DNA of 64,000 bases from an uncultured Microbulbifer sp. (GTDB lineage Bacteria; Pseudomonadota; Gammaproteobacteria; Pseudomonadales; Cellvibrionaceae): the NCBI RefSeq assembly GCF_947498635.1, contig NZ_CANMKV010000001.1:209186-273185 (forward strand). The letters run 5' to 3'. The notes below the pieces were generated by a model. The model was not told the origin of the DNA and ran no database searches. It saw only the letters and a program-made list of their open reading frames with translations. Below are positions 10,011 through 17,897 of this stretch, piece after piece. The translations under genes were made by a program, and so were the position numbers. Every line of letters begins with the position of its first letter. The stretch's first letter is position 1.

Positions 10011-10676
10011 ATGGGGACCACCAACGGCAAACATTTCCATCGCAAGCAGTGGCTGAGTGTGCAACAGGCAGTAAGCCACCTCAGCGCCCTGGCGGAAGAA
10101 CCCCTAACCAGCACCCACCTCGCTGACTTGGCCGAAGAAAAGCTTCTCGACCTCTATTGGTATCGCCCGGGGCAAAAGCTGACCTTTCTTAACCGCCAGG
10201 GGCAGAGGGAACTGGTTGAACCCTTGCGCTTGTGCACAGATAACCGCAGTGACTGGCGCGCAGTGGTCGGGATACTCCGCCACAGCCCCGCCCTACCCGC
10301 CTATGAGCAGGATACTCCTTTACTTGAAGATACCGAGGGAAACCGCCTGCGTATTAGTTTTGACTATCATCAGCGCCCAGAACCATTCAGCGGCCGCTGG
10401 TATCCCAGCTTGGCAGAGTTGGTATTGAAACGCAGCGACCTGGAGCGACTGGAACCTCGACTGTTTTCCAGCCCAGAAAGCGATGACAAACTCGAGCGCC
10501 AGTTATTGCTCAATGTTATCTGGCAGCTTGAACAGCTAGCCCTGGATGGAGAACATCATTCCACCAGCTGGCTGGCCGAGCAATTGGCACAGCGTTCTTC
10601 AGCACTGGATCGGGGTGCCTGCGAGCGAATACTCCAGGCCGCAGAGCGCGAGGGGAGCCAAAACCGCGCGCACTAA
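10011..10676 (+). CDS. Hypothetical protein with N-terminal helix-turn-helix-like segment
   Basis: 221 residues, soluble, not recognised. Residues about 12-48 (WLSVQQAVSHLSALAEEPLT, then THLADLAEEKLLDLYWY) look like the small winged-helix/excisionase-type fold that places a site-specific binding helix after QQAV. The middle carries a basic and acidic mix with RPEPFSGRWYPSLAELVLKR, and the C-terminal part is helical (LLLNVIWQLEQLAL). GGGAG lies six bases before the ATG. A DNA-binding role is an inference from the N-terminal pattern only. Confidence 0.6.
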   Translation: MGTTNGKHFHRKQWLSVQQAVSHLSALAEEPLTSTHLADLAEEKLLDLYWYRPGQKLTFLNRQGQRELVEPLRLCTDNRSDWRAVVGILRHSPALPAYEQDTPLLEDTEGNRLRISFDYHQRPEPFSGRWYPSLAELVLKRSDLERLEPRLFSSPESDDKLERQLLLNVIWQLEQLALDGEHHSTSWLAEQLAQRSSALDRGACERILQAAEREGSQNRAH

Positions 10677-10677
10677 T

Positions 10678-10722
10678 AAAAAAGGACTTACTCTATGAGC
10701 GGCGCTCACTTCAGCCTTTTTT
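10678..10722 (+). terminator. Probable terminator
   Basis: AAAAAAGG pairs with CCTTTTTT around an inner TGAGC/GCTCA hairpin, directly after the stop of the preceding gene. The T run forms part of the outer stem. Confidence 0.5.
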
Positions 10723-10955
10723 GAACCCCCTTCCAAAGATTCCCTCCAGCCATTGGTCATAGGCTGTAAAAACGATACCCTAGCGCCAATGAATACTGTG
10801 CTAACCGGCCGGATATAGAAAGGGGCCCTTTCGGGCTTCCCTGTTCTCTTCAGGATTCCAGGTCCATTGTGGACACTGAGGCTTTTTGATGGCCTCTGGG
10901 GAAGATTTCTCTCACCGGGCCGGTGTGTAAAGAGCTTCTGGAGGTGAGGTACAGC

Positions 10956-11567
10956 GTGAAGGCCCGCAATAATCAAACCCATTACGGCTGGGTCGCCATT
11001 ATCCTGCACTGGCTGATGGCACCGGCAATTATCGGTCTTTTTGTACTCGGATGGTGGATGCGCCAGCTGTCCTATTATGACCCCTGGTATCAGCAGGCTC
11101 CCAATATCCACAAAGGCATCGGTATCTTGTTGCTAGTCGCCTTGGTGCTGCGCCTGCTGTGGCGGACGATAAATACAATTCCAAGAGACGAACCGAATAT
11201 CCCACGCTGGCAGGCACTAGCTGCCAGCGCCACTCACGCCCTGATCTACCTACTGCTTTTCGCCATAACGCTGTCGGGATACCTGATCTCTACTGCCGAT
11301 GGGCGCGCCATTGATGTTTTTGGTTGGTTTAGCGTGGCGGCCACCATCCAGGGGATTCCCAACCAGGAAGACCTTGCCGGCAGCCTACATGAAATCCTGG
11401 CCTGGTCACTTATCGTCCTTGTGAGCCTCCATACCCTGGCAGCCCTCAAGCACCACTTTATTGACCGGGATGCCACCCTGCGCAAAATGCTAGGTCTACC
11501 CATTAGCCCCTTTCGCTCCGAAGAGCAAAACATTAACACAACCACAAAAAAGGAAACCTCCACATGA
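10956..11567 (+). CDS. Cytochrome b561
   Basis: 203 residues, inner-membrane diheme cytochrome b561 of the bacterial CybB type. Four hydrophobic segments are visible, with axial-ligand His candidates in IILHWLMAPAI, NIHKGIGILL, ATHALIYLLL, and SLHEILAW/SLHTLAALKHH. The family passes electrons from the quinone pool, sometimes to periplasmic partners. I choose the GTG at 10956 because GGAGGTGAGG ends six bases before it and the protein then begins MKARNNQTHYGW; longer GTG readings from 10923 lack a site. Its stop overlaps the YceI start (ATGA), so the two form an operon. Confidence 0.9.
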   Translation: MKARNNQTHYGWVAIILHWLMAPAIIGLFVLGWWMRQLSYYDPWYQQAPNIHKGIGILLLVALVLRLLWRTINTIPRDEPNIPRWQALAASATHALIYLLLFAITLSGYLISTADGRAIDVFGWFSVAATIQGIPNQEDLAGSLHEILAWSLIVLVSLHTLAALKHHFIDRDATLRKMLGLPISPFRSEEQNINTTTKKETST

Positions 11568-12130
11568 AGAAGCTCACCGCTTTTCTGTTCGCCATCCTGA
11601 TGGGCACAACTGCCCATGCTGCAGAATACAAAATTGACACCAAAGGCGCTCATGCGTTTGTGCAGTTTCGCATTAAGCACCTGGGCTACAGCTGGCTGTA
11701 TGGCCGCTTTGATGATTTCAACGGTTCATTTTTCTATGATGACAAAACGCCAGAAAAATCTACCGTCAACGTTAATATCGATGTAACCAGCCTCAACAGT
11801 AACCACGCCGAGCGTGACAAACACCTGCGCGGCACCGACTTTCTTTATACAGAAAAATTTCCTACCGCAACGTTCAAGAGCACCAGCTTTGAACCCCAGG
11901 AAGGTGGTAAAGCCCTACTAAAAGGTGAGCTGACCCTACGCGGAGTCACCAAGCCTGTAACCATTGATGTCACCAACATTGGCGGTGGTAAGGACCCTTG
12001 GGGCGGTTATCGCCAAGGCTTTAGTGGTACCACGGAATTTGACCTAAAGGATTTCGGTATTGATTACAATCTGGGCCCGGCCTCCCAAAAAGTTGAAATG
12101 ATTCTGGATATTGAAGGTGTTCGTATTTGA
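11564..12130 (+). CDS. YceI family periplasmic protein
   Basis: 188 residues with a signal peptide (MKKLTAFLFAILMGTTAHAA). The mature part has the YceI lipocalin-like pattern: YKIDTKGAHAFVQFRIKHLG, FDDFNGSFFYD, SLNSNHAERDKHLRGTDFL, FPTATFKSTSF, LTLRGVTKPVTIDV. Members bind polyisoprenoids such as ubiquinone precursors in a central cavity. The frequent pairing with cytochrome b561, seen here with a four-base overlap, suggests a shared role in quinone handling or periplasmic redox protection. The exact function is not established. Confidence 0.93.
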   Translation: MKKLTAFLFAILMGTTAHAAEYKIDTKGAHAFVQFRIKHLGYSWLYGRFDDFNGSFFYDDKTPEKSTVNVNIDVTSLNSNHAERDKHLRGTDFLYTEKFPTATFKSTSFEPQEGGKALLKGELTLRGVTKPVTIDVTNIGGGKDPWGGYRQGFSGTTEFDLKDFGIDYNLGPASQKVEMILDIEGVRI

Positions 12131-12156
12131 GCCGCCTAAAATAAGATAATTTCATT

Positions 12157-12185
12157 GGGGCTCGACTCCATAAAGATCGGGCCCC
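12157..12185 (+). terminator. Terminator of the cytochrome b561-yceI operon
   Basis: Nine-pair stem GGGGCTCGA/TCGGGCCCC (one G-T pair) with an 11-base loop, 26 bases past the yceI stop. Confidence 0.55.
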
Positions 12186-12912
12186 TACTTACGCTGATCG
12201 TAAAAGTATGTGCATAGCACCGTAAATACCCAAGTTACAGGCTATCGCAACTCCGCCAGCGAAGCTGACAACAAACGCTCATTGACCAGCAGGGTAAAAA
12301 CTGTACAACAGGAACTCCACCTGGCAGAAAATGTCGCTAATTTGGCATTTTTCAGCGCCTACAAATCCATTAAATTAGTACCAAGTAAACGATCTTGCCG
12401 ATTTCCACTCGGAGCCACTAAATACCGCCCCATTCAGCTGCAAAAAATGACTCCATTAAGAAATCGCAGCTGCCAATCTCACAGATGAGGAAGAGACCAC
12501 TCTTGACTATCGTTTCAGGGCCCAAAAAGACCGATTAGCAGACACAAAGTTATAACTAGCTCACACTAAGTAAGCACGAACTATTACAGTACTTTTGACG
12601 ACAGTTGAGTTTTTCAGTGAAAATAGCAACTATGGGCAATAGTGATTGCATTCGCTCCAAGGTTAAGTATCAAACAGCCTCCAATTTGCGATACCTGCAG
12701 GTAAGCACTTGCTTTCCCAATAAGGCTAACGACACGGCTTGACTGTCAGCGACATAGAAATATAGCCGGGACGAGTTTTGGCTAAGAGTATGTTGGGATT
12801 AGTGTATTGTCGCCCAGATCAATAAGCCCATCGGTGAACAGTGAATCAGCGCCGAAATGGCGAGAAGCTCCAGCACAGCGCCCGGAGTCATCCGGAGTAA
12901 AAGGACAAAATA
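12186..12912. other. Long intergenic region
   Basis: About 730 bases. Open frames here (for example 12210-12488) lack a ribosome-binding site and family resemblance. Apart from a promoter-like pair at 12739-12766, I see no structured element. Confidence 0.4.
12739..12766 (+). promoter_or_regulatory. Candidate sigma-70 promoter for the FHA gene
   Basis: TTGACT (-35) and TATAGC (-10) separated by 16 bases. Transcription would start near 12773, giving a leader of about 140 bases before the FHA gene. Confidence 0.45.
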
Positions 12913-13890
12913 ATGGCTTGCTTACAGCATCCAGATAGGGACCAACCCGTATACCTGATGGCACACCACACCATAGGCCGTCGCCAGGGTGCCGTGGATA
13001 CCCGTATTACCAGCGCGGAGATTTCCGGCATCCACTCAGCTATCCAGTGGACCGGCACCCATTGGAATATTCGCGATCTCAGCCGCAATGGGACCTGGCT
13101 GAACGGACAGCAACTCGTCCCCGCCAAAAGCTACCCATTACAAACGGGTGACACAATCTGCTTCGGCCGAGTCAATAACCCAGCTTGGATTGTTGAGAAT
13201 CTCGATGCCCCAGAGAACCTGCTGATCGACCTGCAGACCGGCGAAGCCCAACCCCTCGAACAATACCACCTGCTGCCGGATGAAAGTGAACCCCTCGCCA
13301 GCTTGCATTTCAGCCCCGTCACCGCCCAGTGGCAGTACGAGTTCACCAGTAATTCCGCCGAGGGCGAAAAGAAGCTGGTCAACCACGGAGACCGCATCGA
13401 CTGCGGCCTGCACAGCTGGCAACTGTTCCTCGCTGACAACCAGGGCGCCACCAAAGAGCTCTCCTTGCAGCAGCTTTCAATTACGGATTTCGGCCTGCGC
13501 TTTTCAGTAAGCTCCCATGAAGAGCATGTGCAGCTGCAACTACAACGAGAAGGCATGAAACAGACCCTGCCGGCTCGCATCCACAACTACTTGCTGCTTT
13601 ATCTCGCGCGGGCTCGCTTCCGCGATATGCAAAGCGGCATGGATACTGATTCGCAAGGCTGGGTTTCCATCCAGGTTGCCACCCATGAACTGGGCATCAC
13701 CGTCAACCACCTGAATACACAGATCTTCCGGGCGCGCAAGCAGATCTCAGAGTCACTGCCGGATGCCGTCGATACGTCAAATTTGGTGGAAAGACGCTCC
13801 TGGGAGATTCGCCTGGGGTGCCCCCAGTTTGAAATCTATAAAGGCACTCAGCTGGAGGCAAAAACTGAGAGTCTCGAGGTAGAGCCTTAG
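12913..13890 (+). CDS. Cytoplasmic FHA-domain protein with C-terminal winged-helix-like region
   Basis: 325 residues. The FHA domain (about residues 15-75) has its conserved Gly-Arg (HTIGRRQGA), the Ser-x-x-His (SAEISGIHSAIQW) and the Asn-Gly loop (LSRNGTWLNGQQL) that bind phosphothreonine peptides. The C-terminal 100 residues contain RIHNYLLLYLARARF, a helix-rich DSQGWVSIQVATHELGITVN and HLNTQIFRARKQI. This resembles the winged-helix domain of OmpR/SARP-type regulators, so it may be a phospho-dependent transcription factor. AAGGA lies seven bases before the ATG. No transmembrane segment. The Ser/Thr kinase 440 bases downstream is the obvious candidate partner. Confidence 0.8.
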   Translation: MACLQHPDRDQPVYLMAHHTIGRRQGAVDTRITSAEISGIHSAIQWTGTHWNIRDLSRNGTWLNGQQLVPAKSYPLQTGDTICFGRVNNPAWIVENLDAPENLLIDLQTGEAQPLEQYHLLPDESEPLASLHFSPVTAQWQYEFTSNSAEGEKKLVNHGDRIDCGLHSWQLFLADNQGATKELSLQQLSITDFGLRFSVSSHEEHVQLQLQREGMKQTLPARIHNYLLLYLARARFRDMQSGMDTDSQGWVSIQVATHELGITVNHLNTQIFRARKQISESLPDAVDTSNLVERRSWEIRLGCPQFEIYKGTQLEAKTESLEVEP

Positions 13891-14331
13891 GGCATCTACG
13901 TAAAGCTTTAGTGGCTGCTAGCCATAATGGGGTGGATCTGTGCCTATTGCTCAAGATGTGGTAGGTGTAGGCCACCTGTAAAACCCAAGCCACTTCCAGG
14001 GAAATCTCAATAGACTCAGAATTTTATGCCCTAAATGACTAACTCGTAGATCAAGCCTCTATTATTGAATACTCAAGCACGATTGGAATATCTGAAATAG
14101 GCCCCTCTCAGATAAATACTGCTGCAGATAGTAATTCATAAAGTCTACTCCCGCTGAGTCAGCGACTAAGCGATGGGTAGCAGGCTCACTGAATTGCGGG
14201 TTTATGCAACCGATAGCAATCCAAAAGATATGGAATAACGTGAACCATTTCCTCTGAGGGGGGGACAGATGGGTTCATGAAAATGTACTATCAGGTAGAA
14301 TCCCCTATCCATCCGAAAAGAACGAAATACA
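13891..14331. other. Intergenic region upstream of the kinase
   Basis: 441 bases. No gene-like frame or strong terminator recognised; presumed to contain the kinase promoter. Confidence 0.35.
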
Positions 14332-16881
14332 ATGGACGTAGTTGCGCTGGAGAAAACTGAGGTATACCAAGGTCGCTATCGGGTAGAGCGCACCCTGGGC
14401 GCCGGGGGTATGGGTGTTGTTTACCTGGCTGAAGACGTAAAGCTGGGGCGAAAGGTCGCCATCAAGCAGTTGCGCTCCGATATGACCGGTAACTCCGCCG
14501 AAGCCCGCTTTCGCAGTGAAGCACAATTATTAGCCAGACTGAACCACCCGAACATTGTACGTTTGTACGATGTCTTGGAGAAAGAGCATAATATAGCCCT
14601 GGTTATGGAACTGGTTGAAGGTGTTACTCTTAAAGAGTGGATGCGCGAACGCACTACTACTTTATCAGAGAAACTTGACCTGCTAATGCAGATCTGCCAG
14701 GGGCTCAGCAAAGCTCACGGCTTGGGGATTATCCACCGGGATTTAAAACCCGAGAATATCCTGGTCACCAATGATGGCGTAGCCAAAATCACGGATTTCG
14801 GAATCGCCAAAGACCTCGACTGCGACCAGCAACTAACAAGAGAAGACCATATTGCTGGTAGCGTGCAGGCTATGTCTCCTGAACAATTGCAGGGAAATAC
14901 CCTCGATCCGCGCAGCGACCTATTCAGCCTTGGCAGTATTGCTTATGAACTGCTTTGCGATAGCAAGCCATTTGAGCGCGGTGACAAGAGTCCCCTGGCC
15001 TTTGCCCAGCAAATAACCAGTAAACCTCATATTCCACCACAACAAGCCTGGCCCGAGATCCCCAAGCCTCTCACAGCTCTATTGGATAGGTTGCTATCTA
15101 AACGCCCTGAGCTTCGCCCTGAATCCGCCTCTGCTGTTTTTGAGGCCCTGGAACTTGTCCGAAAACATGGTATTGATGCCAGCACACAGCAATATTCTGA
15201 GACAGTGACCCAGCTACTGATTAAGCCTCGTAAAAAACGCAGGCAAATTATTTCGGTTTTCATGGGGCTCGCGCTAATAGGAATTTTCACTTTTTGGGGG
15301 TGGCGAACTTTTTTACAGCTGCCCCCTCAATATATAGCTGTTCTCCCAGTGGAAATAAACGGGGCGGTAAGGGGTGAAGAAAATGCTGAGATGCTAGTCA
15401 AAGCCATGGTTCGCCAGGCCCTTTTAGGTGCCCCAACTCAGCTTAAGTCAAGTGCCTTGGTGAGCTATTCAGCACTAAAAAATGCCAGCCATGAGGAACA
15501 GCTAAAGAATTTGCAAAATAAAGGCGTTACGGATGCCTTATTAGCACGCCTTGACTGTATGCAGCTACGTTGCAATATTGAGCTCCAAAGAATAAACCCT
15601 TCGGACAACCAAATTCAATATCAAACTAGTTTTGTGTTCCTTAGCGATAAAAGACAAGAAGCCCAATACACTATCGGCAATAGCGTGGTAGAGCTTTTCT
15701 CTAAAAATTACCGAAAAAAACCCAACCAAGAAGTCAGAATGGATAATGGAGATTACAATCGCTACTTGACTGTTCTTTATAAAATTGATGGTGATGAAGC
15801 CGTCAGCTCCTCTGACTTAGAAGTACTGAAAGAGTTAATTGGTACATACCCCCAAAATACAAATCTATATTCAGCTTATGCAAAAGCATCAGCAGCCTTA
15901 TTTACTGTAACTAATGACAATAGGCTTCTTTCTGGGGCTCTAGGGGTTCTTGTTAGCGCTGAGGGCTTCGCAAGCAATCAAACAGCCATCCTAGAGGCCA
16001 AACTGTTAATAAAATCTTTAGGTACAGACCGAAAAGGCTTTGAGTCCATATTGAAAAAGCTCCAAACTCAAGGACATCCTTCAGCACACCTCCTAATTCA
16101 ATTTTCCCGTTTTCAATATTTACATGGCCGCCACGAAGAAAGCTTGATTTATGCACAAGAAGCAGCCGCACTAAACCCCTCATTCAACAATTTTTATTAC
16201 ATCGCAATTAATGAGATAGCCTTAGGTAACTATGATTCAGCAAGGATCACCCTAAACAAGATGATAAAAACCTACCCTGAAAGATGGAAGGCGTACAATC
16301 TCCTGGGGGTTATTGAGCTTGAAACAGGAAACCTAAATGAAGCTGAAAGAGCAATAACCTCAATTCCTGAAAAGCTGCGTGACTGGCCCACAAAATCCAA
16401 CTTGGGAACTATTTATTTCCTTAAGGGTAATTACAAAGAAGCACTCAATTCACACAAATCACTTTATAAAGATTCGCCAAATAACCTAACGGCGATTTAC
16501 CACCTTGCTGAAACATACTTAGTATTACAGAATAAAGCTAAAGCCTCTGAATATTTCAGCAAAATAATAGACCTCACAACTGAAAGCCAAGATATTTTAG
16601 CTCGAAGATATCGAGCCGAAGCCCTTGCGTATACAGGGAAAACTTCAGCTTCAATCTCCTTAATAAAAGAATTACTAAGAGATGCTCCAGACAGTACCAA
16701 TATAATGCGTTCAGCAGCTCTGGTTTATACACTTGCTGAAGAATGGCAATCTGCAAGTTATCACTTGGAACAGCTCATAGAACAAGGGCTGAGTCCAGAG
16801 TGGTTTTCCCTACCCGTTTTTAAACGTCTCTGTACTCAACCACAAACCGCAGAAGCAGTAGTAGAAACTATCTGCTCTTAG
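14332..16881 (+). CDS. Transmembrane Ser/Thr protein kinase with TPR-like C-terminal region
   Basis: 849 residues. The Hanks-type kinase domain covers about 15-280: glycine loop GAGGMGVV (23-30), ATP-binding Lys45 in VAIKQL, catalytic loop IIHRDLKPEN with Asp137, DFG at 155-157, and SPEQLQG in the activation segment. All catalytic residues are present, so it should be active. A single membrane segment lies at about 306-324 after the basic KKRRQ. The outer half (about 330-849) starts with an adenylate-cyclase-like/TolB-type stretch (YIAVLPVEINGAVRG) and continues as TPR-like helical repeats, for example WKAYNLLGVIELETGNLNEA. This part probably senses or scaffolds proteins in the periplasm. The 3' half is clearly AT-richer than the kinase half. 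It overlaps the convergent downstream gene by four bases. Confidence 0.9.
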   Translation: MDVVALEKTEVYQGRYRVERTLGAGGMGVVYLAEDVKLGRKVAIKQLRSDMTGNSAEARFRSEAQLLARLNHPNIVRLYDVLEKEHNIALVMELVEGVTLKEWMRERTTTLSEKLDLLMQICQGLSKAHGLGIIHRDLKPENILVTNDGVAKITDFGIAKDLDCDQQLTREDHIAGSVQAMSPEQLQGNTLDPRSDLFSLGSIAYELLCDSKPFERGDKSPLAFAQQITSKPHIPPQQAWPEIPKPLTALLDRLLSKRPELRPESASAVFEALELVRKHGIDASTQQYSETVTQLLIKPRKKRRQIISVFMGLALIGIFTFWGWRTFLQLPPQYIAVLPVEINGAVRGEENAEMLVKAMVRQALLGAPTQLKSSALVSYSALKNASHEEQLKNLQNKGVTDALLARLDCMQLRCNIELQRINPSDNQIQYQTSFVFLSDKRQEAQYTIGNSVVELFSKNYRKKPNQEVRMDNGDYNRYLTVLYKIDGDEAVSSSDLEVLKELIGTYPQNTNLYSAYAKASAALFTVTNDNRLLSGALGVLVSAEGFASNQTAILEAKLLIKSLGTDRKGFESILKKLQTQGHPSAHLLIQFSRFQYLHGRHEESLIYAQEAAALNPSFNNFYYIAINEIALGNYDSARITLNKMIKTYPERWKAYNLLGVIELETGNLNEAERAITSIPEKLRDWPTKSNLGTIYFLKGNYKEALNSHKSLYKDSPNNLTAIYHLAETYLVLQNKAKASEYFSKIIDLTTESQDILARRYRAEALAYTGKTSASISLIKELLRDAPDSTNIMRSAALVYTLAEEWQSASYHLEQLIEQGLSPEWFSLPVFKRLCTQPQTAEAVVETICS

Positions 16882-17360
16882 GGAAGAGGGCTAACGACAG
16901 CATATGGATCACCAGAAACAAAGTGCATTCCCGTTTCAGCATCTACACACATCCATAAAAATGAAAAATTATCAGGAATAAGTTCTTTATCTGCAATCTT
17001 AATAACTAGCTTTGTAAAGTCCCCATCTACTTCTTTGGCACGGGCACGAAACTGGTGACGAAAGTCTGGGCTTAGAGCAATGATGCCATCCAGCTTGTGA
17101 TTTTGGCGATAGCGCACAAATTCTAGGTCGCGACCAGAAACTTCTGACAGATCCAGGGTTATTTTCAGCGTCGCCACCCCACCCTTGCGAATATTGAAAC
17201 GCATATTGCCAAAATGTTCTTCCGGGTTATCGGCATTAAATAGCGGCCAGTACTGCGGCTCACCATCTTTTTGCTCTCTCGGTCTTAAAACCAGATCCAG
17301 TTTCAACCCTTCTTTAGGAACCTCGCACTCCAGTACGGGTAAGTCGGCACAATCGCTCAT
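16878..17360 (-). CDS. Hypothetical protein behind a structured leader
   Basis: 160 residues, soluble, not recognised. Features: two Cys near the N-terminus (MSDCADLPVLECEVP), a predominantly beta middle (GGVATLKITLDLSEVSGRDL, LDGIIALSPDFRHQF), and a C-terminal SFLWMCVDAETGMHFVSGDP. AAGGGGATG lies before the ATG. It points toward the kinase gene and overlaps its end by four bases. Upstream lies a hairpin-rich segment with a perfect intrinsic terminator about 100 bases before the start, which could control this gene by attenuation. Confidence 0.7.
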   Translation of the reverse strand: MSDCADLPVLECEVPKEGLKLDLVLRPREQKDGEPQYWPLFNADNPEEHFGNMRFNIRKGGVATLKITLDLSEVSGRDLEFVRYRQNHKLDGIIALSPDFRHQFRARAKEVDGDFTKLVIKIADKELIPDNFSFLWMCVDAETGMHFVSGDPYAVVSPLP

Positions 17361-17455
17361 CGTTCATCCCCTTGTAAGCATTTGTTATTTGGCGTCACCA
17401 AAAGACGTTTTATCTTGTGTAGAATACGTCTGTGACTGTGTCATCATAACCAGTT

Positions 17456-17640
17456 CGGCTTTTAAAAAAAGCCGGCAGTATACATACTACCGGCCCGAAA
17501 TGATGGTCCCAACCATCGACGGTTACAACAACACTATCAAGAGCAAAATTTGGCATCCGTGCCCCGGGCAAGCTCATCCAAAAGTTCCGACTAAGACTCT
17601 GCACCGGTCGGTTCCAGCTTGTCCGCTCAGCTTACGCTGA
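17456..17640 (-). promoter_or_regulatory. Candidate cis-regulatory leader or small RNA with competing hairpins
   Basis: Read on the minus strand, several exact hairpins follow one another: CAGC/GCTG (17628-17639), GGCA-CGGA-TGCC (17552-17563), GATGGT/ACCATC (17502-17517), then the terminator GCCGGTAGTA/TACTGCCGGC with seven T (17464-17494). A second hairpin CGGCTTTT/AAAAGCCG (17456-17474) reuses the terminator's last four stem bases and the T run, so both cannot form at once. This is the layout of an attenuator or riboswitch expression platform for the gene ending at 16878; an independent small RNA is the alternative. No known riboswitch consensus recognised. Confidence 0.45.
17464..17494 (-). 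terminator. Intrinsic terminator inside the leader
   Basis: Ten-pair GC-rich stem (one G-T pair) with TGTA loop followed by seven T on the minus strand. Confidence 0.75.
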
Positions 17641-17897
17641 TTCTTTCCATCCCCCGCACCTCCGACAGCGCGAGAAAATTAAATCCATCCAAAATATGTT
17701 GTGGGGGCTGCCCATCCATGGCAGGGAAACTGCTTTCACAAACTCCCGTACCCCCTCAACTGGATGCTACTTTACGGATTTGAGAATTACAGATCTATCA
17801 CGGCCAATTACAAGGAATTACACGCCAACCGTTTCATCCCTCAATTTAGGCTGCTAGAGTCACCAAATAACAAAAAATATGATCTAGTGAGGATACG

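Larger units (their letters stand above)
17361..17897. other. Intergenic region with structured minus-strand RNA
   Basis: 537 bases between divergent genes. The left half holds the leader/terminator described separately. The right half (about 17640-17897) contains no recognised gene. A TTTAAT sequence at about 17678-17683 (minus strand) could be a -10 element for the leader RNA. Confidence 0.4.

Noticed and set aside
12210..12488. 92-codon plus-strand open frame
   Set aside because: Poor start context and composition; no family resemblance.
17410..17604. 64-codon minus-strand open frame
   Set aside because: It runs through an intrinsic terminator with seven T and several exact hairpins, which suits RNA structure rather than coding.
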